This document shows positions 20,091-29,675 of a stretch of DNA of 64,000 nucleotides, one piece after another (position 1 is the stretch's first letter; every line of letters starts with the position of its first letter). Source of the DNA: Pseudomonas sp. St316 (GTDB lineage: Bacteria > Pseudomonadota > Gammaproteobacteria > Pseudomonadales > Pseudomonadaceae); contig NZ_AP021901.1 of assembly GCF_018325905.1 (NCBI RefSeq), positions 3,224,001-3,288,000 of the forward strand, given 5' to 3'. The translations under genes were made by a program, and so were the position numbers. Below the pieces are notes generated by a model. It saw only the letters and a program-made list of their open reading frames with translations. It ran no database searches and was not told the origin of the DNA.

Positions 20091-20111
20091 CGTCCGCGCA
20101 TAGCGCGGACG
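20091..20111 (+). terminator. GC-rich hairpin between MFS and OprD genes
   Basis: Perfect 9-bp stem CGTCCGCGC / GCGCGGACG with an ATA loop, 10 bp after the MFS stop codon. No T-run follows, so it may attenuate or stabilise the transcript rather than end it. Confidence 0.5.
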
Positions 20112-20200
20112 CCGCAACAACCCTTAAAACAACAACCATCGGACGCGATTACAACGCCCCCGAGAGGGTTCGCTCGCGTCCATAAAAGAAGGAGCATGAC

Positions 20201-21439
20201 ATGGGGCATTTCACATCCACCTGGTTTTATACCCCCGCCGGTACGTTGCTGGGCTTGAGCCTGATCGGCGTGCCGAACGCCCAGGCCGACTTCATTGCCG
20301 ACAGCAAAGGCAGCCTGGAGGCCCGCAACTTCTACTTCAACCGCGACTTCCGCCAAGAGGGAGCACGGGACAAAGCCGAAGAATGGGCGCAGGGATTTCT
20401 GCTGCGGATGGAGTCGGGATACACCGCCGGGACCGTGGGTTTGGGCCTTGATGCCTTGGGCATGGCCGGTTTCAAACTGGACTCCGGGGGCGGTACGGCA
20501 GGCACCAACCTGTTGCCGGCGGATTTGTCTGGCGGCTCGCAAGACCGCTATGGCGAACTGGGCTTGACTGCCAAAGTCCGTGTGTCCAACAGCACCTTGA
20601 AGCTGGGAACCTTGCAGATCAAGGACCCTGCGGTGAGCTCCAACGACACGCGCCTGTTGCCAGGAACGTTCAAGGGCGGCTTGCTGAGCGTGCAGCAAAT
20701 TGATCGTTTGAAGCTGACCGCAGGGCAACTCACGCAGATCAATTTTGTCGACTCCACTGACTATCAGGACATGACTGCCAACCGCATCGGCGGCAGCAGC
20801 GACAAGTTCCAGTTCGCCGGGGCGGATTATCAGTTCCTGCCGAACCTCACGGCGCAATACCGCTATAGCCTGTTGGAAGACATCTACCAACAGAACTACC
20901 TCGGTTTCGTCCACACCCTGGATCTGGGCGCAGGCCAGTCGTTCAAGAGTGACGTGCGCTATTCGCGCAGCACCGAAGACGGCAGTTTTCGCGAACTCGA
21001 CAACCAGGCCTTCGGCGCCATGTTCACCTACAGCCTGGCGGGCCATGCGTTGGGCCTGGGCTACCAGCGCATGAGCGGCGACGATCCGTTCCCGTACATC
21101 GGACGCAGCGATCCCTACCTGGTCAACTTCGTGCAGATCGGCGACTTCGCCAACGTCGACGAGCGTTCCTGGCAAGCCCGTTATGACTACAACTTTGCGG
21201 CCATTGGCGTACCCGGGTTGACCTTCATGACTCGCTACATCACTGGCGACAACGTCCAGCGCAGCGCACCGGGCGAAGGTCAGGAATGGGAGCGCAATAC
21301 GGATATCGCCTACGTGGTGCAAGACGGCACGTTGAAAGGGCTGGGCTTGAAATGGCGCAACGCAACGGTGCGTTCGAATTTTGGCAACGACCTGGATGAG
21401 AACCGGTTGATCGTCAGCTACACGATGGCGCTTTGGTAA
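20201..21439 (+). CDS. OprD-family outer membrane porin
   Basis: A 412-residue outer membrane channel with an N-terminal signal peptide (cleavage likely after VPNAQA) and a start of mature protein DFIADSKGSLEARNFYFNRDF that is diagnostic for OprD. Alternating amphipathic strands run through the protein, which ends in a strand finishing VSYTMALW, with a terminal aromatic residue. OprD porins pass specific carboxylates or basic amino acids. GGAG precedes the ATG. It is paired with the upstream MFS carrier, giving outer and inner membrane uptake for one substrate. It is related to, but distinct from, the OprD protein at 37.7 kb. Confidence 0.92.
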   Translation: MGHFTSTWFYTPAGTLLGLSLIGVPNAQADFIADSKGSLEARNFYFNRDFRQEGARDKAEEWAQGFLLRMESGYTAGTVGLGLDALGMAGFKLDSGGGTAGTNLLPADLSGGSQDRYGELGLTAKVRVSNSTLKLGTLQIKDPAVSSNDTRLLPGTFKGGLLSVQQIDRLKLTAGQLTQINFVDSTDYQDMTANRIGGSSDKFQFAGADYQFLPNLTAQYRYSLLEDIYQQNYLGFVHTLDLGAGQSFKSDVRYSRSTEDGSFRELDNQAFGAMFTYSLAGHALGLGYQRMSGDDPFPYIGRSDPYLVNFVQIGDFANVDERSWQARYDYNFAAIGVPGLTFMTRYITGDNVQRSAPGEGQEWERNTDIAYVVQDGTLKGLGLKWRNATVRSNFGNDLDENRLIVSYTMALW

Positions 21440-21452
21440 GCCCCCGCAGAAC

Positions 21453-21595
21453 GCTGTAGGAGCTGGCGAAGCCTGCGATCTTTTGATCTTTCGCTTGAGA
21501 TTTAAGTGTTTTCTGAGAGATCGCAGCCTCGTTGCACTCGACAGCTCCTACGCAAGCTCCTGCAGTCGTGCGGGAGCAAGCTTGCTCGCCACGAT
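21453..21595. repeat. REP-like palindromic repeat region
   Basis: GCTGTAGGAGCTGGCGAAGC and GCGATC pair with GATCGC and GACAGCTCCTACGC about 90 bp later, forming one long imperfect inverted repeat. A separate unit, TGCGGGAGCAAGCTTGCTCG then CCACGAT, follows at 21568. The region sits between the porin stop and the phosphatase start; no gene is seen here. Confidence 0.75.
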
Positions 21596-21682
21596 ATCTA
21601 CCAAACTCGATGAGCGGCGTCGTTACGTGTATACAGGTGCGCTTCGAAAGGGATTTTCAAGACAAACAAGGGAGCTGTCGCT

Positions 21683-22255
21683 GTGATTTACCTGATACGC
21701 CATGCCACGCCGCTGATCGATTACAAACCCTGCAATGCGCATTCAGCCAAGCTGTTACTGGATGAATACAATCAGACCTCGTCTATCGATGAGAGTGAAA
21801 TTGCCGCATTTTTAAGTCAGCCGGACTTGTCCAAAGTTCTTTTGGCAAGCGAAGCCAACATCATCTCCTCTCCCGTCAACAGAGCCTACGCGACGGCATG
21901 CCAGCTATTCGAAGCCACACGTATTCAACAGGATGCTCGACTACGTGAATACGACCTGCGGTTAAGCCGCATTCCCGTCTTGAAAATGGGTTTGAGGCAT
22001 TGGTTCGCGTTGCACAGGATCCTGTGGTTGCTGGGGATTTCCCTGGGGGCTGCCAGCCGAAAAGCCGAACACCAGCGGGCGCTTGGTGTCGCCGATGAGC
22101 TTTACAACAGCTGCGGCGAACCGGGGAAGATCACGATCGTTGTCTCTCACGGCATGTTTCTCAGAACTGTCAGGAAAACCCTGCAAAAGCGCGGACTGCA
22201 GGCGCGCAGGGTTTATCGCTCCGGGTGTTTTACCGTCGAGTCGCTAACGCCATGA
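21683..22255 (+). CDS. Histidine phosphatase family protein
   Basis: A 190-residue phosphoglycerate-mutase-like phosphatase. The catalytic histidine is in MIYLIRHATP at the N-terminus, SSPVNRAYATA provides the second arginine, and VVSHGMFLRTVRK the second histidine. The start is GTG at 21683, with AAGGGA upstream. The substrate is not predictable; the group covers phosphosugar and alpha-ribazole-phosphate phosphatases. It stands alone, and its 3' end overlaps the converging methyltransferase gene by 26 bp. Its codon use is somewhat more AT-rich at the 5' end than its neighbours. Confidence 0.8.
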   Translation: MIYLIRHATPLIDYKPCNAHSAKLLLDEYNQTSSIDESEIAAFLSQPDLSKVLLASEANIISSPVNRAYATACQLFEATRIQQDARLREYDLRLSRIPVLKMGLRHWFALHRILWLLGISLGAASRKAEHQRALGVADELYNSCGEPGKITIVVSHGMFLRTVRKTLQKRGLQARRVYRSGCFTVESLTP

Positions 22256-22925
22256 TGGGGATTTGCTCGGCCACCAGCAGTAAAGACTGCGGCACCGGGC
22301 TTTGTGGATGCTGAGGTTCCTGCAGGACCACCAATCGGAAACCGGCCATGTCCAGGGCATTGAGCCAACTGGACAAGGTGCGAAAGTACCACGGCATACG
22401 TTGCCATTGGCCCTTGAAGCCATCGAAGGTTTCTTCTCGCCAACCGTCCTGATAATCGCCCGCCGCCACGGTCCATGGATGCAGCGTCTGAACCACCAGC
22501 GCGCCGCCGGGGCTGAGCAGGGCATTCATCGCCGCGAGCAATGGGATGATGTCCTGGTGCAACAGGGCGAAATTGGCGCAGATCAGGTCATAGTCACTGC
22601 CGATGTCCACCTTCGCCTCCACCAGCGCGTCATAGCTCGCCAGATGCACCGGCGAGGAACCTGCCGCGCGCGCCGCATCGACCAGCGTCGCGTCGCCATC
22701 CACACCGACCACATCGATGCCCCGTTCAGCCAGGGCCCGCAACAGCCAGCCTTCGCCGCAACCCAGATCGAGCACGCGCTCGGGCTGACGGCTCTGCACC
22801 GCCAGTAGCATGGCCTGGTCCGTGACCGTCAGCCGGCTTTCGATGGCACCCGTGCGGATGGCTTCGATCCAGGATCGAGCATTGTGGTGCCAGCTTTGAA
22901 GGAGGGTGGTTTCCGGGGACGACAT
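22230..22925 (-). CDS. Class I SAM-dependent methyltransferase
   Basis: A 231-residue methyltransferase with motif I VLDLGCGEGWLLRALAERG, an acidic ribose-binding residue in VVGVDGDATLV, LICANFALLHQD (post-II region) and LLSPGGALVVQTLHPW (motif III). It resembles UbiE/Methyltransf_11 and 25 family proteins. The substrate is unknown. Converges with the histidine phosphatase, overlapping it at the 3' end, and lies 63 bp from the LysE-type exporter upstream on the same strand. Confidence 0.85.
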   Translation of the reverse strand: MSSPETTLLQSWHHNARSWIEAIRTGAIESRLTVTDQAMLLAVQSRQPERVLDLGCGEGWLLRALAERGIDVVGVDGDATLVDAARAAGSSPVHLASYDALVEAKVDIGSDYDLICANFALLHQDIIPLLAAMNALLSPGGALVVQTLHPWTVAAGDYQDGWREETFDGFKGQWQRMPWYFRTLSSWLNALDMAGFRLVVLQEPQHPQSPVPQSLLLVAEQIPIMALATRR

Positions 22926-22988
22926 TGATCCAGCTCCGCAATGGATTGGCTAAGCATAGGCCAATCGCTGGCGCAGGAAAGCCAGTGG

Positions 22989-23618
22989 TCAAAGCGGGCG
23001 GTCAAGAAACAACAGGCGTGCCGCCAGCGCTGCCATGACCCCGGCAAAACCATACGTGCCCAGACGCCTTGAAAGCCCACCGTTTGCCAGTTTCGCCCTG
23101 AGTTGAGCGGCGCAAACACCCAGCAGCGTATGGAAGACGAGTGCAATCAGGGCCAGCAGCGCGCCCAGGAAGATCAACTGCACGCTGACGCCTCCCGCCT
23201 TGACGTTGACGAACTGGGGCAGGAACACCATGAAGAACAGCAGTGCCTTGGGGTTCAAGAGGCTGTTGAGGGCGCCTCGGCAGAAGATCTTCCACAGTGA
23301 AGCTGCCTGGAGCTGACTGTCCTGAGTCGCTGCTGGCGTTCTCAGTGCTTGCCAGGCAAGCCACAGCAGATAGCCGGCCCCGGCCAGGCGCAGGATGTCG
23401 AACGCCGGCGCCCAGCTCATCACCAGCGCACCAATGCCGGCGCTTACCATCATCGTCATCAGCACGTCCGAAAAGGAAATGCCAAGGGCGGCCGCAACGC
23501 CGGCACGCCAGCCGTGGGCCAGCGCATGGCTGGTGACGAAGGCCATGTTGGGTCCCGGAACGATCAGTAAAAGCACGACAGCAACCACGAACAGGTAGAG
23601 ATTGGCGGTATCCGGCAT
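22989..23618 (-). CDS. LysE/RhtB family amino acid exporter
   Basis: A 209-residue inner-membrane exporter with the N-terminal motif LLIVPGPNMAFVTSHALAHGWRAGVAAALG, typical of LysE/RhtB proteins, and five to six hydrophobic helices. ATG 23618 is preferred over GTG 23627, because GGAG upstream overlaps the GTG. These carriers export amino acids or homoserine lactone-like compounds. No regulator is adjacent, so the substrate is open. Confidence 0.88.
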   Translation of the reverse strand: MPDTANLYLFVVAVVLLLIVPGPNMAFVTSHALAHGWRAGVAAALGISFSDVLMTMMVSAGIGALVMSWAPAFDILRLAGAGYLLWLAWQALRTPAATQDSQLQAASLWKIFCRGALNSLLNPKALLFFMVFLPQFVNVKAGGVSVQLIFLGALLALIALVFHTLLGVCAAQLRAKLANGGLSRRLGTYGFAGVMAALAARLLFLDRPL

Positions 23619-23773
23619 GGGGATCACTCCGAGGGATGAGCCACGACAGTAAGCGAATCACGAGGAGGGCGTCAGTTACAGTCCGGGCCAATCTGATAGC
23701 AACAGTCGTTTCTCGCGCTGCGTCATGGTAATCGCTAAACTGCTGGCCCGAATTTCAGCAAGGAAGTGGTTGG

Positions 23774-25156
23774 ATGCGTTCGCTCATCAGCAGTGTGCTT
23801 CTTTCCATGACGCTGGTAGCCCCGGCCATGGCCGAGCCCAGGGCGTTTTCGGTGAATGATCGCAGCGGCCAATACCTGGTCGAAGTGTTGTTCCCGGAGC
23901 CGCCGCAAGACCCGCATCAACTGGCGCACGCGTTCATCACCCTTCGCGACAACACCACCCACGAAGCCCTGCAGCAATTGCAGACGCCCGCCGGCAATGT
24001 GCCCGTGGACCGCAACGGCAAGGTCGATAACTGGCTACTCGGCCCCCAGAGCCTGTTGTATTTCGACGACTTCAACTTCGATGGCCGCCTGGACTTGGCG
24101 ATTCGTAACGGCAACAATCCCGACGCGAGCTACAAACCGGCGTTCGACGTCTACCTGCAAGCCCCGAAGAAAACCCAATGGATCCTCAACCCTGCGCTGA
24201 CCGGCCTGGCAAAGGAGGACAGCAAAGGCATGTTCTCCGTCAGCCCGCTGGACGGCATCCTGCTTTCGCAAACTGACCGCGACTGCTGCTGGACTCGCGC
24301 CACCCACTGGAAAATGCACGGCGACGAGTTGGTCTTGCTTTACTCAGAAACCGAGGAGCAAATCCAGCCGACCGAGCCAGGCGAAAATACCAGCATGCCC
24401 AGCGGCTACACGCTGCGCACCACCGGCGCATTGAAAGATGGCCAGTGGCGCGAACAATCAAGCCTGGAAGGTCCGGAAAAGGAGGATCCAGTGATTCTTG
24501 CCGGAACCCTCGACGCCAAGGCCCCGGTAGAACTCTGGTACCAGGCCCAAGGTGCCGTGATCATTGGCGAGGTGCGCCACACCCAGGCTGGCACTGGCGA
24601 ACCGATCAAACTGCTGGGGATTCGGGAAGACGCCGACGACGACCTCATCAGCCTCCACGAATACGCCGATGACGGTCGTCAAACCGGTACCTGGCTGATC
24701 TCCCGGGAAACAGTCGAACCTTATCCTTTCACCGGCACCTGGGTCAGCGGCGCCAAGGGCGACGACCGCCAATTGAAAGTCCTGCTGCATGATGAAGAAC
24801 GGGAATTGGACGGCGACAAAATCGACGACGTCGACGCTGACCTGCGCAGCGGCCATTACCAGATGCGCCAGGATGCCCTGGGGCGCGACGCGGATCTGGA
24901 TTTGAAGATCCTGCCGGACCGCGACGCCAACGGAAAAGAAGTCGCCGAATTCAGCGTGACCTTGAAGGGCAGCATGACCGAGCATCACACCGTACCGATG
25001 GAAAGCGAAAACCTGATCATCGTACGCGAGCCGCAAGCGTCCGAGAAAAACGGTCCTTATCACATTCAACTGGTGAAAGGCTTTGCGGTCATTGGGTACA
25101 ACGCTGGGCCGGATTCGCCGGACAGGCTGGCTGGGGTGTATTTGAAGCAGCGTTGA
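23774..25156 (+). CDS. Exported protein with acidic repeat motif (XAC2610-like)
   Basis: A 460-residue protein with a signal peptide (LLSMTLVAPAMA, cleavage after AMA). Residues 90-110 hold FDDFNFDGRLDLAIRNG, an FG-GAP-like, calcium-binding type loop (D-x-N-x-D-G-x-x-D) as found in XAC2610-family proteins. The C-terminal half has further acidic stretches (EDADDDLISLHEY, DGDKIDDVDADL). No enzyme motif was recognised. It is a single gene with the GTG-rich REP-free flanks of a stable chromosomal locus, and it is probably periplasmic. Function unknown. Confidence 0.65.
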   Translation: MRSLISSVLLSMTLVAPAMAEPRAFSVNDRSGQYLVEVLFPEPPQDPHQLAHAFITLRDNTTHEALQQLQTPAGNVPVDRNGKVDNWLLGPQSLLYFDDFNFDGRLDLAIRNGNNPDASYKPAFDVYLQAPKKTQWILNPALTGLAKEDSKGMFSVSPLDGILLSQTDRDCCWTRATHWKMHGDELVLLYSETEEQIQPTEPGENTSMPSGYTLRTTGALKDGQWREQSSLEGPEKEDPVILAGTLDAKAPVELWYQAQGAVIIGEVRHTQAGTGEPIKLLGIREDADDDLISLHEYADDGRQTGTWLISRETVEPYPFTGTWVSGAKGDDRQLKVLLHDEERELDGDKIDDVDADLRSGHYQMRQDALGRDADLDLKILPDRDANGKEVAEFSVTLKGSMTEHHTVPMESENLIIVREPQASEKNGPYHIQLVKGFAVIGYNAGPDSPDRLAGVYLKQR

Positions 25157-25310
25157 GCACGGCATCAGGGTGGAGGAAGGTGGGGCTCAGTCCTGGCGTG
25201 CCCCATACCCTGATCGAATCCCAGTTCGATGGCCGATATGGCGACCCAGCAAGCCGCCGACATGATGGATGGCTAGGCAAGGAAAGAGTCTGCAGTCAAA
25301 GCCTCTCAGG

Positions 25311-26876
25311 TCACGTCAGGTCATAGCTGTGTGAATCCACGCTGCCTATCAGCGTCAGTTCCACGTGTTCAGGCGCGTAAAGCTCGACTTGGCCCTTGGC
25401 AGCATCGAAGCCGGAGCGGGCGGTATCGCTTGCCGCGCTGAATATCAGGTTGCTGTCGTTGAGCTGTGCGGCAAGGTTGCCGTCGAGCACCAGCTCGAAG
25501 CGTTGGCCGTCGGCATTGGCCTCGAAATTCTTCAGGTACGTACGGGTATCGTCTGCGTTAGTTCCGATCGCCAGGGTGCCATCGTATCCGTTCCCGATAC
25601 CCGTAAAGCCCAGGGCACTGAGGTCGATGTGATCCTCACTGGGGTTGAAGTCGAGTATGCGGTCACTGCCGCTGCTGTCAGCGGTGCGAAAACTGTCGGC
25701 GACGTTGGCGTAGTTGAATACATCGCTTCCCGCGCCACCGGATAGCAGGTCACGACCGAGATTGCCCTGTAGCACGTCGTCCCCTGAAAGACCGCGCAGG
25801 ATTTCGTCAGTACCCAAGCCTTGCAATTCATCATGGCCAGAGGAGCCGGTAAGTCTTGTGTTGCCATCGGCGCTACCAAACGTGGTGTCCAGGCTGCCAT
25901 CGGCATTGAGCCGAACTGCAGCATAGTCGCTGCCTCCGTTGGCAAAAGTGCTTCCGCCGAGCAAAATTTTTCCATCGCTCTGCAGGGTGATTTCGTTGGC
26001 CGCCGCCGACACACCGGGCAAGTCGATGCTGACCAATCCTTGATTACCGAAACTGATGTCGGGGCTGCCATCGGCGTTGAGCCGCAGCGCGGAAAAGTCA
26101 TCGAAAGCGACGGTGCTGGCGACTATTATTTTGCCATCGTCTTGTACAACCACATGGCCGTTGTAGCTGGCAAAGCTGGTGAGCGCGACGACGCCATTAT
26201 CGCCAAAGTGGCTGTCCAACTCCCCGTTGGCATTGTATTTGAGCAGGCTGTTGTCAAAGTCGGTGGCGCCTTGGACCAGCACGCTGCCATCCTTCAGGAC
26301 GGTGATGCCCTGCATGAACGCAAACGTCCCCTGGGCTTGCAAAGTCAACACACCATCCGTGCCAAAGGACAGGTCCCGCGTGCCGTCGGCAAGCAGTTGC
26401 GCCACTTTCAACGTATTGCCCTCGATTGCACCGACCAGCAAGCTGCCGTCGGCGTTGACGTCCACTAGCGGCGCGGAGCCGAACCCGCTGGACAGGCTGG
26501 CTTGGGCATTGCTGTTGAACGCGGTATCGGCTTTACCGTCTGGCCCCCATCGTTGGACGATCGGGGTGTCATCATGGCCTTCGTGAGCCGTCACCACGGC
26601 GCCATCGCCCTGGACTTGAAGGCTGTATGCCTTGTCGAGGGGGATTTGCTTGTGAATCACCAGCCGACCTGCGTTGCCGTAGGTCGTATCCAAACGACCA
26701 TCGGCGTAGAGGTGGGTCAGGGAAAAATCCTTGCCGTCATCCAGGTCATCGCTGTGGTAACTGAAGCCGGCGATCAGCACTGAACCGTCGGGCTGTAAGG
26801 TCATGTCCTGGACATTATCGGTGTGCCCGGCGATATCGACGATCATGATCCCCGGGGCGCTGTAAGTGCTGGCCAT
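25311..26876 (-). CDS. Delta-60 repeat / RTX calcium-binding secreted protein
   Basis: A 521-residue protein. About residues 15-330 are delta-60 (DUF5122) beta-propeller repeats, each carrying an L-x-P/A-DGSVL/KIL-x-GG-type strand and a 'DGSLDTTFGSAG'-like end, at least seven copies. After these come RTX nonapeptides (LRGLSGDDVLQGNLGRDLLSGGAGSDVFNY), then an M10-protease-type C-terminal region (RILDFNPSEDHIDLSALGF). No signal peptide is present; RTX and the C-terminal region point to type I secretion. ATG 26876 has AAGGA upstream. No ABC/MFP/TolC secretion genes are adjacent, so the exporter must be elsewhere. Role unknown; adhesion or surface binding is plausible. Confidence 0.82.
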   Translation of the reverse strand: MASTYSAPGIMIVDIAGHTDNVQDMTLQPDGSVLIAGFSYHSDDLDDGKDFSLTHLYADGRLDTTYGNAGRLVIHKQIPLDKAYSLQVQGDGAVVTAHEGHDDTPIVQRWGPDGKADTAFNSNAQASLSSGFGSAPLVDVNADGSLLVGAIEGNTLKVAQLLADGTRDLSFGTDGVLTLQAQGTFAFMQGITVLKDGSVLVQGATDFDNSLLKYNANGELDSHFGDNGVVALTSFASYNGHVVVQDDGKIIVASTVAFDDFSALRLNADGSPDISFGNQGLVSIDLPGVSAAANEITLQSDGKILLGGSTFANGGSDYAAVRLNADGSLDTTFGSADGNTRLTGSSGHDELQGLGTDEILRGLSGDDVLQGNLGRDLLSGGAGSDVFNYANVADSFRTADSSGSDRILDFNPSEDHIDLSALGFTGIGNGYDGTLAIGTNADDTRTYLKNFEANADGQRFELVLDGNLAAQLNDSNLIFSAASDTARSGFDAAKGQVELYAPEHVELTLIGSVDSHSYDLT

Positions 26877-27055
26877 GTCTCCATCCTTCAAAAATATCCT
26901 GAAGGAATTACTCTAGCCTGGAACCACTGGTGCGCCAGACCAATGGATAAACGGCGCATCTGGCAACCGACTAACGGTCACCAGTAATCCGCCGCCGGCC
27001 TGACGGTCCTGAATCAATTGCTATCCAAAAACAACAGAACACCTGAGGATTTGTG

Positions 27056-27580
27056 TCAGGGGTAGACCTGTTTCTTGGTGTCCCGGTCAAGCACATAGGA
27101 AGTCACGCTGATCTGCATTTGCTCGCTCCCAGAGACGCCTATCATCGCTGTCGACGATGACCAGGTGGCCAGGTAATGCTTGCCGGCTTCCAACCTGAGG
27201 TCCGGGGCACCAAAGCCGCACTTGCCTCCACCTGTACCCAGCTTATTCATCGAGACCCAGCACCATTCCAAAGAGTGCGAGCCTGGCGTCAGCCGAATGG
27301 CTTGGTAACCGAAGTAATCCAGAATGGAATACTTTCCTGCATAAGGTAGGGGCTGGCCATCAACTCGGACTGCGAGGAGCAGGCGGTGGAACGGTATACC
27401 GAGATCCCGATATTGCATCGTCTCGAAGTAGATAACCGGGGCATCGGCCACGCCATCGGACAAGTCCAAGACCCGGAGGGCAGGATCATCTAAATTTCCG
27501 ACAAAAGATTTGTACTGATAGTTGGAGCAAGCAGATAACAGCAATAGGGCCGCAGCCGCGCCCAATAGGCGAAACGTCAT
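27056..27580 (-). CDS. Putative lipoprotein
   Basis: A 174-residue protein with a lipoprotein signal: basic start MTFRLLG, hydrophobic core and lipobox LLLLSAC, giving a lipidated cysteine at about residue 19. The rest is beta-rich (FVGNLDDPALRVLDLSDG; GKHYLATWSSSTAMI) with no recognised domain. ATG 27580 has AGGAAGGA upstream. An Asn at +2 after the cysteine would not force inner-membrane retention, so outer-membrane anchoring is likely. Function unknown. Confidence 0.7.
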   Translation of the reverse strand: MTFRLLGAAAALLLLSACSNYQYKSFVGNLDDPALRVLDLSDGVADAPVIYFETMQYRDLGIPFHRLLLAVRVDGQPLPYAGKYSILDYFGYQAIRLTPGSHSLEWCWVSMNKLGTGGGKCGFGAPDLRLEAGKHYLATWSSSTAMIGVSGSEQMQISVTSYVLDRDTKKQVYP

Positions 27581-27674
27581 CGATTCCTTCCTGGAGGTGA
27601 CATCAGAGGGCGCACAGTTTAACGGCATCCAACTGTGGTTGGACAAGCTGTAACTGGGATAGCGAGAATAAACA

Positions 27675-27692
27675 AGGCCGCAAATGCGGCCT
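27675..27692 (-). terminator. Intrinsic terminator of the TerC-CBS gene
   Basis: Perfect 8-bp stem AGGCCGCA / TGCGGCCT with an AA loop, just after the stop at 27703 on the minus strand, followed on that strand by TGTTTATTC. Confidence 0.75.
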
Positions 27693-27702
27693 CGTTCTGC
27701 AC

Positions 27703-29250
27703 TTATTCCTTGCGCAACAGCACCCTGGACACCCGACGCTCTTCAACCGCCATCACGGTCATGTTCCATCCTTGCCAACTGAGTGTGTCTCCAATGATTG
27801 GCAAGCGATCAAGCAGGCTCATCACCAACCCGGCAAGCGTCTGGTAATCCTCCGTCGCTTTCGCCTGGAAGCCGATGTGTTCGCGAACCTGACTGAGATT
27901 CAAGGCGCCGCTGACAAGAAAACCTTCTTGTTGGGGAACAATGTTCGGGCCTTCGATTTCACTGGCATCCGGCAATTCACCTGCAATGGATTCCAGGATG
28001 TCGGTCATCGTGAGAAGCCCCACGAAGTCACCGAACTCGTTCACCACGAACGCGATATGGGTCGACTCCTTACGCATTTGTTCCAGTGCATTGAGGATCG
28101 TGAAGCTGTCGAGCAGGTTGATGGCTTTGCGCGCCATGACTTCCAGATCCGGCTGATTGCCCGCGAGTATTTCTTTAAGCAGTTCTTTCTTATGGACAAA
28201 GCCTAGCGGCTCATCCACGCGTCCCTCCCGAATCACCGGCAAGCGGGAGTAAGAAGAGTGCATCAGCGTCGTACGGATTTCTTGCGTAGCATTTGCCAAG
28301 TCGAGGTGGTCGATTTGCGCACGAGGCGTCATCACGCTGCGTATCGGGCGCTCGGCCAATTGCAGCACCCCACTGATCATGACTCGTTCGCGCCGATGGA
28401 AAACCTGTTCGGGTTCGTCGCCCTCCAGCATGTCGGCGATTTCCTCACCGACTTCATCGGCATCCAGCTTTTGACCACCCAACAGGCGCAATACCGCATG
28501 GGCGGTACGCTCGCGCATCGGCCGAAGACCTTGCAGGCTTTTCTTGCGACGGGAGCGCGCCAACTGGTTGAACAATTCAATCAGGATCGAGAAACCAATC
28601 GCGGCGTACAAGTAGCCTTTCGGAATGTGGAAACCCAGGCCCTCGGCGGTGAGGCTGAAGCCGATCATCATCAGGAAACCCAGGCACAGCATGATGACGG
28701 TAGGGTGGCCGTTGACGAATTTTGTCAGCGGCTTGCTCGCGATCATCATCAAGCCGATGGAGAACATCACCGCGATCATCATGACCGACAGGTGCTCCAC
28801 CATACCCACGGCCGTGATCACCGCATCCAGGGAAAAGACCGCGTCCAGTACCACAATCTGCGCAACGATAGGCCAGAACAGCGCATAGGCGGCATTGCCG
28901 GCACGTTGCGCCACGTGGCCCTCGAGGCGCTCATGCAACTCCATGGTCGCCTTGAACAACAGGAACACACCACCGAACAGCATGATCAAGTCCCGGCCCG
29001 AGAACGTCTTGCCGAACACATCGAACAGCGGGTTGGTCAACGTCACCATCCAGGAGATGCTGGCGAGGAGGCCAAGGCGCATCAGCAATGCCAGGGACAG
29101 GCCGATGATACGGGCACGGTCGCGCTGCTCGGGCGGAAGTTTGTCCGCCAGGATGGCGATGAATACAAGGTTATCGATGCCGAGCACCAGCTCCAGCACG
29201 ATCAAGGTCAGCAGGCCGAGCCAAGCCGTGGGGTCGACTATCCACTCCAT
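27703..29250 (-). CDS. TerC-family membrane protein with CBS and CorC domains
   Basis: A 515-residue inner-membrane protein. Residues 1-240 form a TerC domain with seven helices and the acidic motifs [20 protein letters not shown] and [18 protein letters not shown]. After a cytosolic linker come two CBS domains (about 300-425; [39 protein letters not shown]) and a C-terminal CorC_HlyC transporter-associated domain ([21 protein letters not shown]). This is the YoaE/YegH architecture. TerC proteins are linked to metal efflux, especially manganese, and to metalation of exported enzymes. The gene stands alone with its own terminator. Confidence 0.9.
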   Translation of the reverse strand: MEWIVDPTAWLGLLTLIVLELVLGIDNLVFIAILADKLPPEQRDRARIIGLSLALLMRLGLLASISWMVTLTNPLFDVFGKTFSGRDLIMLFGGVFLLFKATMELHERLEGHVAQRAGNAAYALFWPIVAQIVVLDAVFSLDAVITAVGMVEHLSVMMIAVMFSIGLMMIASKPLTKFVNGHPTVIMLCLGFLMMIGFSLTAEGLGFHIPKGYLYAAIGFSILIELFNQLARSRRKKSLQGLRPMRERTAHAVLRLLGGQKLDADEVGEEIADMLEGDEPEQVFHRRERVMISGVLQLAERPIRSVMTPRAQIDHLDLANATQEIRTTLMHSSYSRLPVIREGRVDEPLGFVHKKELLKEILAGNQPDLEVMARKAINLLDSFTILNALEQMRKESTHIAFVVNEFGDFVGLLTMTDILESIAGELPDASEIEGPNIVPQQEGFLVSGALNLSQVREHIGFQAKATEDYQTLAGLVMSLLDRLPIIGDTLSWQGWNMTVMAVEERRVSRVLLRKE

Positions 29251-29552
29251 GGGTTATTCGCTCCCTCGTGCGATCAATGCGAGGAAAGGGGGCTGCAACG
29301 CACATGTGCAGGCCCTAGGGGCGCAGGAGAGCAAACGGTTATTTGAAAGGCGACTGGGGGGTTCCTGGGGGGTGTTCATACAGACCTGGAAATGATTGGG
29401 GAAGAAATCCTACAACGGTTTCCAATACTTCATACGAGACGATTTATTACAGGATCTGACAGGGCAGTCCGAGAACGCAGTGATTGGCACGGACCGGTAG
29501 CCGCTGTGTTGAAAACCGTTCCATGCGCGCCAGGTGATCCCGTAGACGACAG
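29251..29552. other. Gene-free spacer upstream of the solute-binding protein gene
   Basis: Between the TerC-CBS start and the orphan terminator at 29553 no convincing coding frame is seen: frames lack good codon use and ribosome sites. The left part should hold the TerC-CBS promoter. The right part ends in a good terminator, so a small RNA or short leader transcript from the plus strand is possible. Confidence 0.4.
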
Positions 29553-29588
29553 GCCTGGCCAAATGCCAGGCTTGTTACTATTTTTTTG
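29553..29588 (+). terminator. Orphan intrinsic terminator
   Basis: Stem GCCTGGC / GCCAGGC with a CAAAT loop, followed by TTGTTACTATTTTTTTG. No plus-strand gene ends just before it, which raises the possibility of a non-coding transcript upstream. Confidence 0.65.
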
Positions 29589-29675
29589 TGTTTCTGAGGG
29601 TTAGACTCGTTAGCGGAACTATTCGCAGACGTCGCTGCATCTGCCCAGTTCGCTGCGGAGAAGGAAACCCGGAGT

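Noticed and set aside
18146..21322. Very long open frame (over 1000 codons) on the minus strand
   Set aside because: It runs antisense to the MFS and OprD genes and into the LysR gene, has no recognisable domain, and reflects GC-rich codon bias on the other strand.
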